Below, piece after piece: positions 7,877 through 15,831 of a DNA stretch of 27,227 nt. Both the position numbers and the translations under genes were made by a program. The DNA comes from CAYFWF01 sp964346815 (GTDB lineage: Bacteria > Acidobacteriota > Aminicenantia > Aminicenantales > Aminicenantaceae): the NCBI GenBank assembly GCA_964346815.1, contig CAYFWF010000061.1, forward strand, positions 1 through 27,227, read 5' to 3'. The notes beneath the pieces were generated by a model that saw nothing but the letters and a program-made list of their open reading frames with translations, did not search any database and was not told the DNA's origin. How positions within the stretch are numbered: the stretch's first letter is position 1; the number at the start of each line of letters is the position of its first letter.

Positions 7877-10081
7877 ATGTCGAAAATCATCGCGACAAGG
7901 GCCATTCGAGGCGCCCATAAGCTGGTTACGCGCGCAGAAAAAGAACTCAACGAGGCCTTGGAATCGAAAGGACCGGATACCAAAGTGGAGTTCCCGAATA
8001 CAGGATACTATCTTCCCCTATCTCACGGCATTTTGGGAATGAAGATCGAAAACCTGAGCAGCCTCCGGGAGCTGCTGGAAGAAGCGAAAAAACTCCTTCC
8101 ACCGGCTCCGGCAGATAACCTTTGGGTCCCCTATTTAGGCCATACCCTGGATGCGGGGATGGCGACTCTCTTTGCCGATGAGATCATTGAATCCATCAAA
8201 TACACCCAAAATCCTCCCCCTTATTTTACGGAGCCGAATCCCGATGAGGAACATCTATGGCTTGGTGCGGCCAACGACATCATCATGCGGGAAAGAGGCA
8301 TCGAGTTCGTCGACGGCACAGCGCCGGGCTTTGCCGCCTGTGTGGGCTACTGTCCTACCAACGAAATCGCTGTTCAACTGGCCAGAGAACTCCAGGAAAA
8401 AAATCTCTATGTTTTTATGTCCGCAGCTACGGACGGTAAATCCATGGCCCAGCAGCTCAGGGAGGAAGGGATCCAAATGGGGTGGGAAACCCGGCTGGTC
8501 CCCTTTGGCGATGACGTCACCGCCACCGTCCACTCACTCGGCTTCGCCACACGGGCCGCTCTCTCTTTCGGAGGCGCACAACCCGGAGATTTTCAGAGAG
8601 TCCTCCGTTATAATAAAAACAGGATTTTTGCCTTTGTCCTCGCTCTCGGTCCGGTGGATGATGAAAAACACGCTCAAGCCGCCGGGGCGATCAATTTCGG
8701 ATTCCCGACCATTGCGGATACGGATATAGACCAGATCTTGCCCACGGGGATATGCACCTATGAACACGTCGTATCCCCTGTTTCCCACGACAAAATCGTG
8801 GCCAAAGCGATTGAAGTCAGAGGGCTGAAAATCACCATCACCAAAGTTCCCATTCCCGTTCCCTATGGTCCTGCTTTCCAGGGAGAAAGGATCCGTAAAG
8901 AGGAAATGTTCGTGGAGATGGCCGGCCAAACCCAGCCCGGTTTCGAATTTTTGACCACCAAGGAACTGGACGCGGTCGAGGACGGTAAGATCGATGTTAT
9001 CGGCCCGGAAATCGATGATATCGAAGAAGGGGCACACATTCCTCTTGGAATATATGTGGAAGTGGCCGGCAGGGAGATGCAGGCAGATTTCGAACCCATC
9101 CTAGAGAGGCAGATCCATGATTTCATCAACTGCGCCAACGGTGTCTTTCATATGGGCCAAAGGGACATCAACTGGGTGCGCATCGGCAAGGAAGCCAAGG
9201 AGAAAGGATTCAAATTCGCCCATTTCGGCTCGATCATCCACGCCAAACTTCACGGAGAGTTCGGAAAAATAGCCGATAAAGTGCAGATCAAAATATTTAC
9301 CCAGGAAAAGGACGTCGTCGAGCTCAGAACCCTGGCCAGGGGGGTTTACCAGCAGCGCGATGCCCGGCTGGAGGACATGACGGACGAGGCCGTGGATACG
9401 TTTTATTCCTGCACGCTCTGCCAGTCTTTTGCACCCAATCACGTCTGTATCATCACGCCAGAACGCTCAGGCCTCTGCGGCGCTTACAATTGGCTTGACG
9501 GCAAAGCCGCTTATCAGATAAATCCAACTGGTCCCAACCAGCCCGTAAAAAAAGGAAAGGTCATCGATGCGGAGAAAGGCCAGTGGCAGGATATAAACGT
9601 CTTCGTCTTCAACCAATCGCACAAATCGCTGGAGGCGTTCAATGCCTACAGTATCATCGATTTCCCGATGACATCCTGCGGGTGCTTTGAATGCATCAGC
9701 GGCATTCTTCCCTCGACGAACGGTATCATGACCGTCTACAGGGATTATACGGGCATGACCCCCAGCGGCATGAAATTCTCTACCCTGGCCGGGACAGTAG
9801 GCGGAGGTGTCCAAACCCCCGGATTTATCGGACACAGCAAACAATACATCGGAAGCAAAAAATTCATCTCGGCCGAGGGAGGAGCGAAACGCATCGTTTG
9901 GATGGATAAGGGACTCAAGGAAGAAATGGGGCCTATCCTGAACGAGATCGGCAAAAAAGAGGGTGTTGAAAATTTCGTTGATATGATTGCCGATGAAACC
10001 GTAGCGGAAACCGAGGAAGAGGTCCTCGAATACATCACCAAAAAAAATCATCCGGCTTTATCCATGCCGGCTCTTTTTTAG
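7877..10081 (+). CDS. acsB: Acetyl-CoA synthase (CODH/ACS alpha subunit)
   Basis: This enzyme condenses CO, the methyl group from the corrinoid iron-sulfur protein and CoA into acetyl-CoA. At 734 residues it matches the full-length three-domain bacterial enzyme. The A-cluster [4Fe-4S] ligands are C512, C515, C524 and C534, with the exact family spacing C-x2-C-x8-C-x9-C. The distal-nickel motif C601-G-C603 is present. GGGTAAGGGA precedes the ATG. The gene ends in TAG at 10079-10081. The frame continues through ACT GAA straight into the ATG of cooC, so in this Pyl-encoding genome a readthrough fusion is possible. A terminator-like hairpin overlaps the last codons. Confidence 0.96.
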   Translation: MSKIIATRAIRGAHKLVTRAEKELNEALESKGPDTKVEFPNTGYYLPLSHGILGMKIENLSSLRELLEEAKKLLPPAPADNLWVPYLGHTLDAGMATLFADEIIESIKYTQNPPPYFTEPNPDEEHLWLGAANDIIMRERGIEFVDGTAPGFAACVGYCPTNEIAVQLARELQEKNLYVFMSAATDGKSMAQQLREEGIQMGWETRLVPFGDDVTATVHSLGFATRAALSFGGAQPGDFQRVLRYNKNRIFAFVLALGPVDDEKHAQAAGAINFGFPTIADTDIDQILPTGICTYEHVVSPVSHDKIVAKAIEVRGLKITITKVPIPVPYGPAFQGERIRKEEMFVEMAGQTQPGFEFLTTKELDAVEDGKIDVIGPEIDDIEEGAHIPLGIYVEVAGREMQADFEPILERQIHDFINCANGVFHMGQRDINWVRIGKEAKEKGFKFAHFGSIIHAKLHGEFGKIADKVQIKIFTQEKDVVELRTLARGVYQQRDARLEDMTDEAVDTFYSCTLCQSFAPNHVCIITPERSGLCGAYNWLDGKAAYQINPTGPNQPVKKGKVIDAEKGQWQDINVFVFNQSHKSLEAFNAYSIIDFPMTSCGCFECISGILPSTNGIMTVYRDYTGMTPSGMKFSTLAGTVGGGVQTPGFIGHSKQYIGSKKFISAEGGAKRIVWMDKGLKEEMGPILNEIGKKEGVENFVDMIADETVAETEEEVLEYITKKNHPALSMPALF
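10052..10079 (+). terminator. Terminator-like hairpin overlapping the acsB stop
   Basis: CCGGC (10052-10056) and GCCGG (10066-10070) form a 5-bp all-GC stem with a 9-base loop, followed by CTC and then six T (10074-10079). A run of seven A (10041-10047) precedes it and could extend pairing. The structure resembles a weak intrinsic terminator inside the operon. It could lower transcription of cooC, acsD and acsC relative to acsA and acsB. The T-tract includes the first base of the acsB TAG. Confidence 0.45.
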
Positions 10082-10087
10082 ACTGAA

Positions 10088-10837
10088 ATGCGAACAATTG
10101 CCATATCCGGAAAAGGCGGGACAGGAAAATCCACGTTGTCTGCCCTTGTTATCCGTTGGATCAAGGATAACAGGACTCATTCCATCCTGGCCGTAGATGC
10201 GGATTCCAATGTCAACCTGAATGACCTTCTCGGCATATCTATCAGCGAGACCATAGGGGGCATCAGAGAAGAAATGAGGAAATCCGTCCATCAGATTCCA
10301 GGGGGAATGACCAAGCAGGCATTTCTCGAATACAAGATCCACACCAGCCTGGTAGAAACACCCGATTTTGATCTGATTGCCATGGGCCGGCCAGAAGGAC
10401 CGGGATGCTACTGTTATGCCAACAACCTTCTGCGCGATATTTTAAAAACGCTCAGCAACAACTACCAGTACGTCATCATCGACAGCGAGGCGGGAATGGA
10501 ACATCTCAGCCGTCGAACGACACAGAATATAGATTTTCTTTTAATCGTCTCAGATCCGTCCGCAAGAGGCATCCGGACGGCAGGAAGAATCAACCGCCTG
10601 CTAGAGGAATTGAACACACGCGTTGGTGTGAGACATCTCCTCCTGAACCGGGTCAGGAATCCAGTCCCTGAGGAACTGCAGCAGATTATTTCCGAAGAAG
10701 GTTTACCCCTTCTGGCCACCATCCCAGAGGATGAGAAGTTGAGAATGGCAGATCAGACCGGAGAGCCCGTGTGGAATATTCCGGAGGAATCGCCCATCTA
10801 TCTTGAAATCGATCGGTTTATGAAAAAACTACTTTAA
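10088..10837 (+). CDS. cooC: CooC-type nickel-insertion ATPase
   Basis: The 249-residue MinD/ParA-like P-loop ATPase matures the nickel sites of CODH or acetyl-CoA synthase (CooC/AcsF family). The deviant Walker A GKGGTGKS lies at residues 8-15. The C107-x-C109 pair in GPGCYC is the metal-binding motif known in CooC, and VDADSN follows strand 2. It sits six bases after the acsB stop and has no Shine-Dalgarno sequence. Its translation probably depends on ribosomes finishing acsB, either by re-initiation or by reading through the acsB UAG, which is in frame. The next gene starts 12 bases after its TAA. Confidence 0.92.
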   Translation: MRTIAISGKGGTGKSTLSALVIRWIKDNRTHSILAVDADSNVNLNDLLGISISETIGGIREEMRKSVHQIPGGMTKQAFLEYKIHTSLVETPDFDLIAMGRPEGPGCYCYANNLLRDILKTLSNNYQYVIIDSEAGMEHLSRRTTQNIDFLLIVSDPSARGIRTAGRINRLLEELNTRVGVRHLLLNRVRNPVPEELQQIISEEGLPLLATIPEDEKLRMADQTGEPVWNIPEESPIYLEIDRFMKKLL

Positions 10838-10849
10838 AAAAAGGATAAA

Positions 10850-11827
10850 ATGGCTTTTGAGATTCCAAGAGAAACGAATGCAGGAAAAGTGACACAGGTC
10901 ACGCTGGGAGCGACCTCGGAACAAGGCGGCACACGTGCACACGCCATCGCCATCGGGGGAAGTACGTCACTCCCTTTTCATCTATTCGAAGGTGAGCATC
11001 CCAATAAGCCCGTCGTTGCCATGGAAGTCTTTGACTCCGTACCCAGCAAATATCCGGAACCGTTGCTCGAATACTACGGGGATGTGATCGATAAACCCGG
11101 CGAGATGGCAAAAAGATGCGTCGATGATTTCGGTGCCGAACTCATCAGCATACGTCTCGAGGGGACACATCCAGAAAAAGGAAACAAATCCGCCGAAGAA
11201 GCGGCTGAACTCGTCAAACAGGTTTTGGGAAGCGTGGGCGTTCCTCTAATTGTCACCGGACACAGCCATTTCGAGAAAAACAATGAAGTCATGAAAAAAG
11301 TATGCGAAGTCACTGCGGGCGAGAATTGTCTGATAAACTATGTCGAGACGGATAATTACAAGACTGTTGCGGCAGCGTGTATCGCCTATAACCATACAAT
11401 CGTGGCCCAAACCCCCATCGACGTCAATCTGGCCAAACAATTGAACATCCTGCTCACTGACATGAATTTTCCACAGGAAAAGATCGTGATGGATCCTCTC
11501 ACTGGTACTTTGGGGTACGGCCTCGAATACACCTATTCCATCATGGAAAGAATCCGTAATGACGCCCTGGCTGGAGATAAAATGCTGGCTTATCCGATGC
11601 TGATCAATCCCGGCTATGAGACCTTCCGGGTCAAGGAATCCCGTACTCCGGAAGAAGCCTTCCCCGAATGGGGGAATCTGTCCGAAAGAGGCATTTACTG
11701 GGAGACGGCGACAGCCATGAGTCTCCTTCTGGCTGGAGCGGAGCTATTGATTATGTATCACCCTAAGGCAGTCGCCATCGTCAAAAAAAAGATAGCCGAG
11801 ATGTTCGATTCGAAGAAGGGAGACTGA
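10850..11827 (+). CDS. acsD: Corrinoid iron-sulfur protein, small subunit
   Basis: This is the TIM-barrel small subunit of the CFeSP heterodimer, which delivers methyl to acetyl-CoA synthase. The 325 residues are typical. Recognisable segments are GGTRAHAIAIGGSTSLPFH near the N-terminus, VAMEVFDS, LIVTGHSHFEKN and DPLTGTLGYGLEYTYS. AAGGA precedes the ATG. It lies between cooC and acsC, two bases before the latter, as expected for co-translated partner subunits. Confidence 0.95.
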   Translation: MAFEIPRETNAGKVTQVTLGATSEQGGTRAHAIAIGGSTSLPFHLFEGEHPNKPVVAMEVFDSVPSKYPEPLLEYYGDVIDKPGEMAKRCVDDFGAELISIRLEGTHPEKGNKSAEEAAELVKQVLGSVGVPLIVTGHSHFEKNNEVMKKVCEVTAGENCLINYVETDNYKTVAAACIAYNHTIVAQTPIDVNLAKQLNILLTDMNFPQEKIVMDPLTGTLGYGLEYTYSIMERIRNDALAGDKMLAYPMLINPGYETFRVKESRTPEEAFPEWGNLSERGIYWETATAMSLLLAGAELLIMYHPKAVAIVKKKIAEMFDSKKGD

Positions 11828-11829
11828 AC

Positions 11830-13167
11830 ATGGCCTTATCCGGATTGGATATATTCAAACTGTTACCCAAAACAAACTGTGGCGACTGCGGCGTGCCCAC
11901 CTGCATGGCGTTTGCCATGAAGTTAGCCCAAAAAAAAGCCGAGCTGAGCGAATGTCCCCATGCCTCAGAAGAGGCTAAAGCGACCCTTGGCGCAGCCAGT
12001 GAGCCTCCGATCCGACTGGTCAAGATCGGGGGCGTCAATACCCTTGAAGTAGGCGGAGAAACGGTCCTTTTCCGGCATGAAAAAACCTTCTTTCACCAGA
12101 CCGGGATAGCCATAGAGCTGAGAACTTCCGATGGAGCGGAAGCCAACCTCGAAAAAATCACCGAGATATCAAATCTCACAGTCGAGCGAGTGGGGGAAGA
12201 ACTGAGTACAGATCTTTTTTTTGTCACCTTCGACTCGGACGACAAGGAAGCATTTCTGGCCACCGTGAAAGCTGCTAAGGGTAATTCGAACAAGGGAATC
12301 ATCCTCGATTGTACTCAGCAAGAGGTGTTGAAAGAAGCCCTGGATATCGTCAAAGACGACCGGCCGGCCGTATTCTTGAGAGAACCCCTTTCCGAGAGCA
12401 TTCTCGAGTCGGTGAAAACCCATGACGTCAACCTTATCCTGACCGGTCGGTCCTTCGAAGAACTGGAAGAACAGACCACGGCGGCCAAGGCTGCCGGAGT
12501 GGACAACCTGATAATGAACATGCAATCAGAGAATATCGGAGAGGCACTCCAGAACAATACGATCTTGAGGCGGAGTGCCTTGAAAAAGAGCTTCAAGCCA
12601 TTCGGTTACCCTCTCTTCGCTTATATCGACGGGACGGACAAGTATGACTTGTTGGCCAAGGCATCCGTGCAGGTCTGCAAATACGGATCGATCATTGTAA
12701 TCCCCGAATACGACAAAGCCCTTCTATACACTCTGTTCACTCTCCGCCAAAACATCTACACCGATCCGCAAAAGCCGATCCAGGTCGATGCCAAGGTCTA
12801 CCCCATCGGTGAACCTACGCCCGAATCGCCCGTGTTTGTCACCACTAACTTTTCTCTCACATATTTCATGGTTTCCGGCGAGATCGAAAACTCCGGGATC
12901 TCGGCGCACCTAGTGATCGCTGATACGGAAGGACAATCGGTGTTGACTGCTTGGGCTTCAGGAAAATTTGTCGGAGAAAAAATCGCGAAATTCATCAAAG
13001 AAATCAAGCTCGAAGAGCAGATCAACACACGAAAAATCGTGATCCCCGGTTTCGTGGCGCAGATAAGCGGCGATCTCGAGGAAAATCTGCCGGGATGGGA
13101 AGTCATCGTGGGCTGCCAGGAAGCATCCGATATTCCGTCATTCATCAAAAACGTCGAATTGACATGA
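11830..13167 (+). CDS. acsC: Corrinoid iron-sulfur protein, large subunit
   Basis: The 445-residue large subunit binds the cobamide and a [4Fe-4S] cluster that keeps cobalt reduced. The cluster ligands are C17, C20, C25 and C42 in TNCGDCGVPTC...SECP, exactly the family pattern. A TIM-barrel follows, and the C-terminal corrinoid-binding domain spans about residues 330-445. The ATG follows the acsD TGA by two bases, with AAGGGAGA overlapping the acsD end. No acsE (methyl-folate:CFeSP methyltransferase) follows in this window, which leaves open where the methyl comes from. Confidence 0.95.
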   Translation: MALSGLDIFKLLPKTNCGDCGVPTCMAFAMKLAQKKAELSECPHASEEAKATLGAASEPPIRLVKIGGVNTLEVGGETVLFRHEKTFFHQTGIAIELRTSDGAEANLEKITEISNLTVERVGEELSTDLFFVTFDSDDKEAFLATVKAAKGNSNKGIILDCTQQEVLKEALDIVKDDRPAVFLREPLSESILESVKTHDVNLILTGRSFEELEEQTTAAKAAGVDNLIMNMQSENIGEALQNNTILRRSALKKSFKPFGYPLFAYIDGTDKYDLLAKASVQVCKYGSIIVIPEYDKALLYTLFTLRQNIYTDPQKPIQVDAKVYPIGEPTPESPVFVTTNFSLTYFMVSGEIENSGISAHLVIADTEGQSVLTAWASGKFVGEKIAKFIKEIKLEEQINTRKIVIPGFVAQISGDLEENLPGWEVIVGCQEASDIPSFIKNVELT

Positions 13168-13211
13168 AAATGAGGACAGGCAATCACTGCTGAGGCGGCC
13201 AGAAAAAATGC

Positions 13212-13238
13212 CCGTTTGTTTTTCGGAAAGACAAATGG
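13212..13238 (+). other. 12-bp hairpin after acsC
   Basis: A hairpin with a 12-bp stem (two G-T pairs) and a CGG loop lies 44 bases after the acsC stop. There is no T-tract behind it, so it is more likely an mRNA 3'-end stabiliser or processing site than an intrinsic terminator. The 171-base interval 13168-13338 otherwise holds only the strong AAAGGAGG ribosome binding site of the next gene. Confidence 0.4.
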
Positions 13239-13338
13239 CACACATTATACGGACATGGACCTCTTTCCGTCATATAGAAAATCATGCAACGATACAAATA
13301 AATACCTTACATGAAAGACATACCTAAAGGAGGATAAG

Positions 13339-14238
13339 ATGAGCGAAGCGATTCTCGATGCCATCCAAAAGAGAATACTGCTTTTCGACGGAGGTTTCGG
13401 CACGGAGCTTATTGCCCATGGCTTTCCACAGGGCGCGTGCCCCGAGAGCTGGAATGAGGAAAAACCGGATATCGTGAGAGAGATCCACAAAAGTTATTAC
13501 GATGCCGGAGCGGACGCAGTCCTGACAAACAGTTTTGGAGGAACAACCATAAAACTCAGTTCTCACGGCTTAGAAGACAAATGCTTCGAACTCAATCGTG
13601 CGGCCGGACTCATTGCCAACCAGGTGAAGCCAGAAGGACGATACCTTGGAGGGAGTATGGGACCGACAGGGAAATTCCTCCAGCCCCAAGGAGAATACTC
13701 CGAGCAAGAATTCGAAGATGCCTATGCTGAGCAAGCTCGGGGGCTGACGGATGGAGGAGTAGACTTCCTGCTGATCGAGACACAATATGACCTGAACGAA
13801 GCCCTGTGCGCGTTGAGAGGAGCAAGGAAAGCTTCGGATTTGCCGGTCTTTCTGACAATGACCTTCAACCATCATCCGAAAGGTTTTTTCACGATGATGG
13901 GAAACAGTGTCGACCAATTTCTAGAGACAATGGAGCGAGAAGGCGTTTCCGTCTTGGGCTCCAACTGCACTCTGAACAGTGAAGAGATGGCTGAGATGAT
14001 AAAGATCATGCGGGAAAAAACTACTCTGCCGATCATTGCTCAAGCCAACGCGGGAAAACCTTCACTCTCTGAGGACGGTGAGGTCGCCTATTCCCAGAGT
14101 ATGGAGGACTATTTGCGGTTTGTCCCTCAGATCATAAACAACGGCGCCAATATCATCGGGGGATGTTGCGGAACAAACCCGGATTACATTGCACGGATGT
14201 CAGAGATCGTGAAAGAGTCGTCAGTTAATTATGCCTGA
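13339..14238 (+). CDS. Stand-alone homocysteine S-methyltransferase domain
   Basis: The 299 residues correspond to the N-terminal Hcy domain of cobalamin-dependent methionine synthase (S-methyl_trans family). LLFDGGFGTEL opens the barrel. The three zinc ligands are C210 in GSNCTLN and C276-C277 in GGCCGT, as in MetH. The folate, cobalamin and activation domains of MetH are missing. A separate corrinoid protein two genes downstream could supply the methyl-cobamide, making a split methionine synthase. Alternatively it moves methyl between homocysteine or another thiol and the corrinoid proteins of the amine pathway. AAAGGAGG precedes the ATG; the end overlaps the next gene by 8 bases. Confidence 0.85.
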   Translation: MSEAILDAIQKRILLFDGGFGTELIAHGFPQGACPESWNEEKPDIVREIHKSYYDAGADAVLTNSFGGTTIKLSSHGLEDKCFELNRAAGLIANQVKPEGRYLGGSMGPTGKFLQPQGEYSEQEFEDAYAEQARGLTDGGVDFLLIETQYDLNEALCALRGARKASDLPVFLTMTFNHHPKGFFTMMGNSVDQFLETMEREGVSVLGSNCTLNSEEMAEMIKIMREKTTLPIIAQANAGKPSLSEDGEVAYSQSMEDYLRFVPQIINNGANIIGGCCGTNPDYIARMSEIVKESSVNYA

Positions 14239-15061
14239 TTACCTCGACACGAAGACGAACAGGGGTGACGAGGCAGCGCTTTCTGCCCAGGATGATTTCC
14301 CGCTGTGGTCAGCTCTGTTCGGATTGATGCTCCTCGATCAAATCCGGCTCAGGCCGAAGATCAAAGCGCTGGATATCGGTTTCGGCTCGGGTTTCCCTTT
14401 ATTAGAACTGGCCCAAAGACTGGGAAATTCTTCGACTGTCTATGGAATCGATCCTCACAAAGCTGCTCATGAAAGAACTCAATACAAGATGAATGTGTTG
14501 AAAATCGAGAATGTCCAGCTCATCGAGGGAGATGCGTCCTCTATGTCTTTCCCGGACGACACCTTTGATCTCATCGTGTCTAACCTGGGAGTGAATAATT
14601 TTGATAATCCACCAAAAATCTTTGTGGAATGTTTCAGAGTGGCCAAACGCGGTGCCCAGATCGTTCTGGCAACGAATCCCAAAGGACATATGGATACGTT
14701 TTATCTCATTTTCGCGGAGACATTGAGAGAGCTTCACAGGGAAGATGTAATGGTTGATCTCGCTGCACACATCGAACACAGGTTGACGGCTGAAACGATC
14801 TGTCAGCATCTCGAACAGTCCGGTTTTAATATCACAGGAATATATCAGGAGTGTTTCCGGCTTCGTTTCCTGGATGGGACGACTTTTTTCAGACATGCAC
14901 TCATCAGGGACGGTTTCCTGGATGACTGGAAACGGCTTATTCCTAAGCAAGATCGAAAGGAAATCTTCACAGCGCTGGAAGCAAATCTGAACCGAGCTTC
15001 AAAAAGTGCAGGAACGCTCGAACTGACGATCCCCATAGCCTGCATCGAAGCAGAAAAATGA
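14231..15061 (+). CDS. Class I SAM-dependent methyltransferase
   Basis: The 276-residue protein has the Rossmann methyltransferase signature: motif I ALDIGFGSGFPLLELA at about residues 47-62, an acidic residue in GIDPH after strand 2, GDASSMSFPDDTFD, and NLGVNNF in the motif IV region. It resembles UbiE/methyltransferase-11 proteins; the substrate cannot be told. It is embedded between the homocysteine methyltransferase domain, which it overlaps by 8 bases, and a corrinoid protein. A link to SAM or methionine turnover in this pathway is plausible. It could use SAM to remethylate a cobamide or to modify a cofactor. Confidence 0.75.
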   Translation: MPDYLDTKTNRGDEAALSAQDDFPLWSALFGLMLLDQIRLRPKIKALDIGFGSGFPLLELAQRLGNSSTVYGIDPHKAAHERTQYKMNVLKIENVQLIEGDASSMSFPDDTFDLIVSNLGVNNFDNPPKIFVECFRVAKRGAQIVLATNPKGHMDTFYLIFAETLRELHREDVMVDLAAHIEHRLTAETICQHLEQSGFNITGIYQECFRLRFLDGTTFFRHALIRDGFLDDWKRLIPKQDRKEIFTALEANLNRASKSAGTLELTIPIACIEAEK

Positions 15062-15117
15062 TTCTTCAAAAGCAAAAAGGGATCGTCAAAAGGACTTTTT
15101 CTTGGAATTCATCTTGA

Positions 15118-15135
15118 CCTCCTCCCAGCAGGAGG
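15118..15135 (+). other. CCTCCT/AGGAGG hairpin upstream of corrinoid protein 2
   Basis: CCTCCT (15118-15123) can pair with AGGAGG (15130-15135) across six bases. The interval 15062-15174 also holds AAAAAG/CTTTTT arms (15074-15079 and 15095-15100). There is no clear terminator, so the genes on both sides may form one transcript. The true ribosome binding site of the next gene is GAGGAG near 15160. Confidence 0.3.
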
Positions 15136-15174
15136 GCTAAAATCAAGGATTATTTTGAGAGGAGATAAAAGACA

Positions 15175-15831
15175 ATGAATAATGAAGAGTTTTTGAAGAC
15201 GGTCAAAAAAGCAATCGTGGAAGGGAAAAAAGACGAAGCCGTACAACTTGCACAACGAGCGATCACAGAAATGATGGACCTCAACGAGGTCATTGAAAAG
15301 GGATACATACCTGGGATACAGAAAGTGGGACAACTGTGGGAAGAAGGGGAATATTTTTTGCCCGAGTTGATTACGAGTGCTGAAAGTATGAAAGCGGCCA
15401 TGAAAATCATGCAGCCTGAGCTGGAAAAAGCTCAAATCGACGTGCGATCAGCGGGAAAAATCGTTATCGGAACGGTAGAGGGAGATATTCACGACATCGG
15501 TAAAAATCTTGTTGCATCGATTCTTTCAGCCAATGGATTTGACGTGGTCGATCTTGGAGCGGATGTGAAATTAGAAACGTTCATCGAAAAGGCTGAAGAA
15601 GTGAATGCTGACCTTATCTGTTTATCCGCCCTTCTGACGACTACCATGACCGGCCAAAAGAAGCTTATCGCGCTCCTCAAAGAAAAAGGATTATTTGGAC
15701 GATTTAAAGTCATGGTTGGTGGAGCACCTGTCAACCAAAAATGGGCCGACGATATAGGTGCTGACGGATATTCGGAGAATGCTCTCACCGCTGTGGGTGC
15801 TGCGAAAAAACTGGTGGGAAAGAAGTCATGA
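15175..15831 (+). CDS. Methyltransferase corrinoid protein 2 (MttC type)
   Basis: This 218-residue corrinoid protein has the helical cap (about residues 1-85) and B12-binding domain. The cobalt-ligand motif is GDIHDIG with D104 and H106, followed by SALLTTTM and VGGAPVNQKWADDIGADGY. Its TGA overlaps the ATG of the MttB-family gene (ATGA). It is therefore almost certainly the methyl carrier for that enzyme, with matched translation. It could also serve the homocysteine methyltransferase domain upstream. Confidence 0.9.
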   Translation: MNNEEFLKTVKKAIVEGKKDEAVQLAQRAITEMMDLNEVIEKGYIPGIQKVGQLWEEGEYFLPELITSAESMKAAMKIMQPELEKAQIDVRSAGKIVIGTVEGDIHDIGKNLVASILSANGFDVVDLGADVKLETFIEKAEEVNADLICLSALLTTTMTGQKKLIALLKEKGLFGRFKVMVGGAPVNQKWADDIGADGYSENALTAVGAAKKLVGKKS

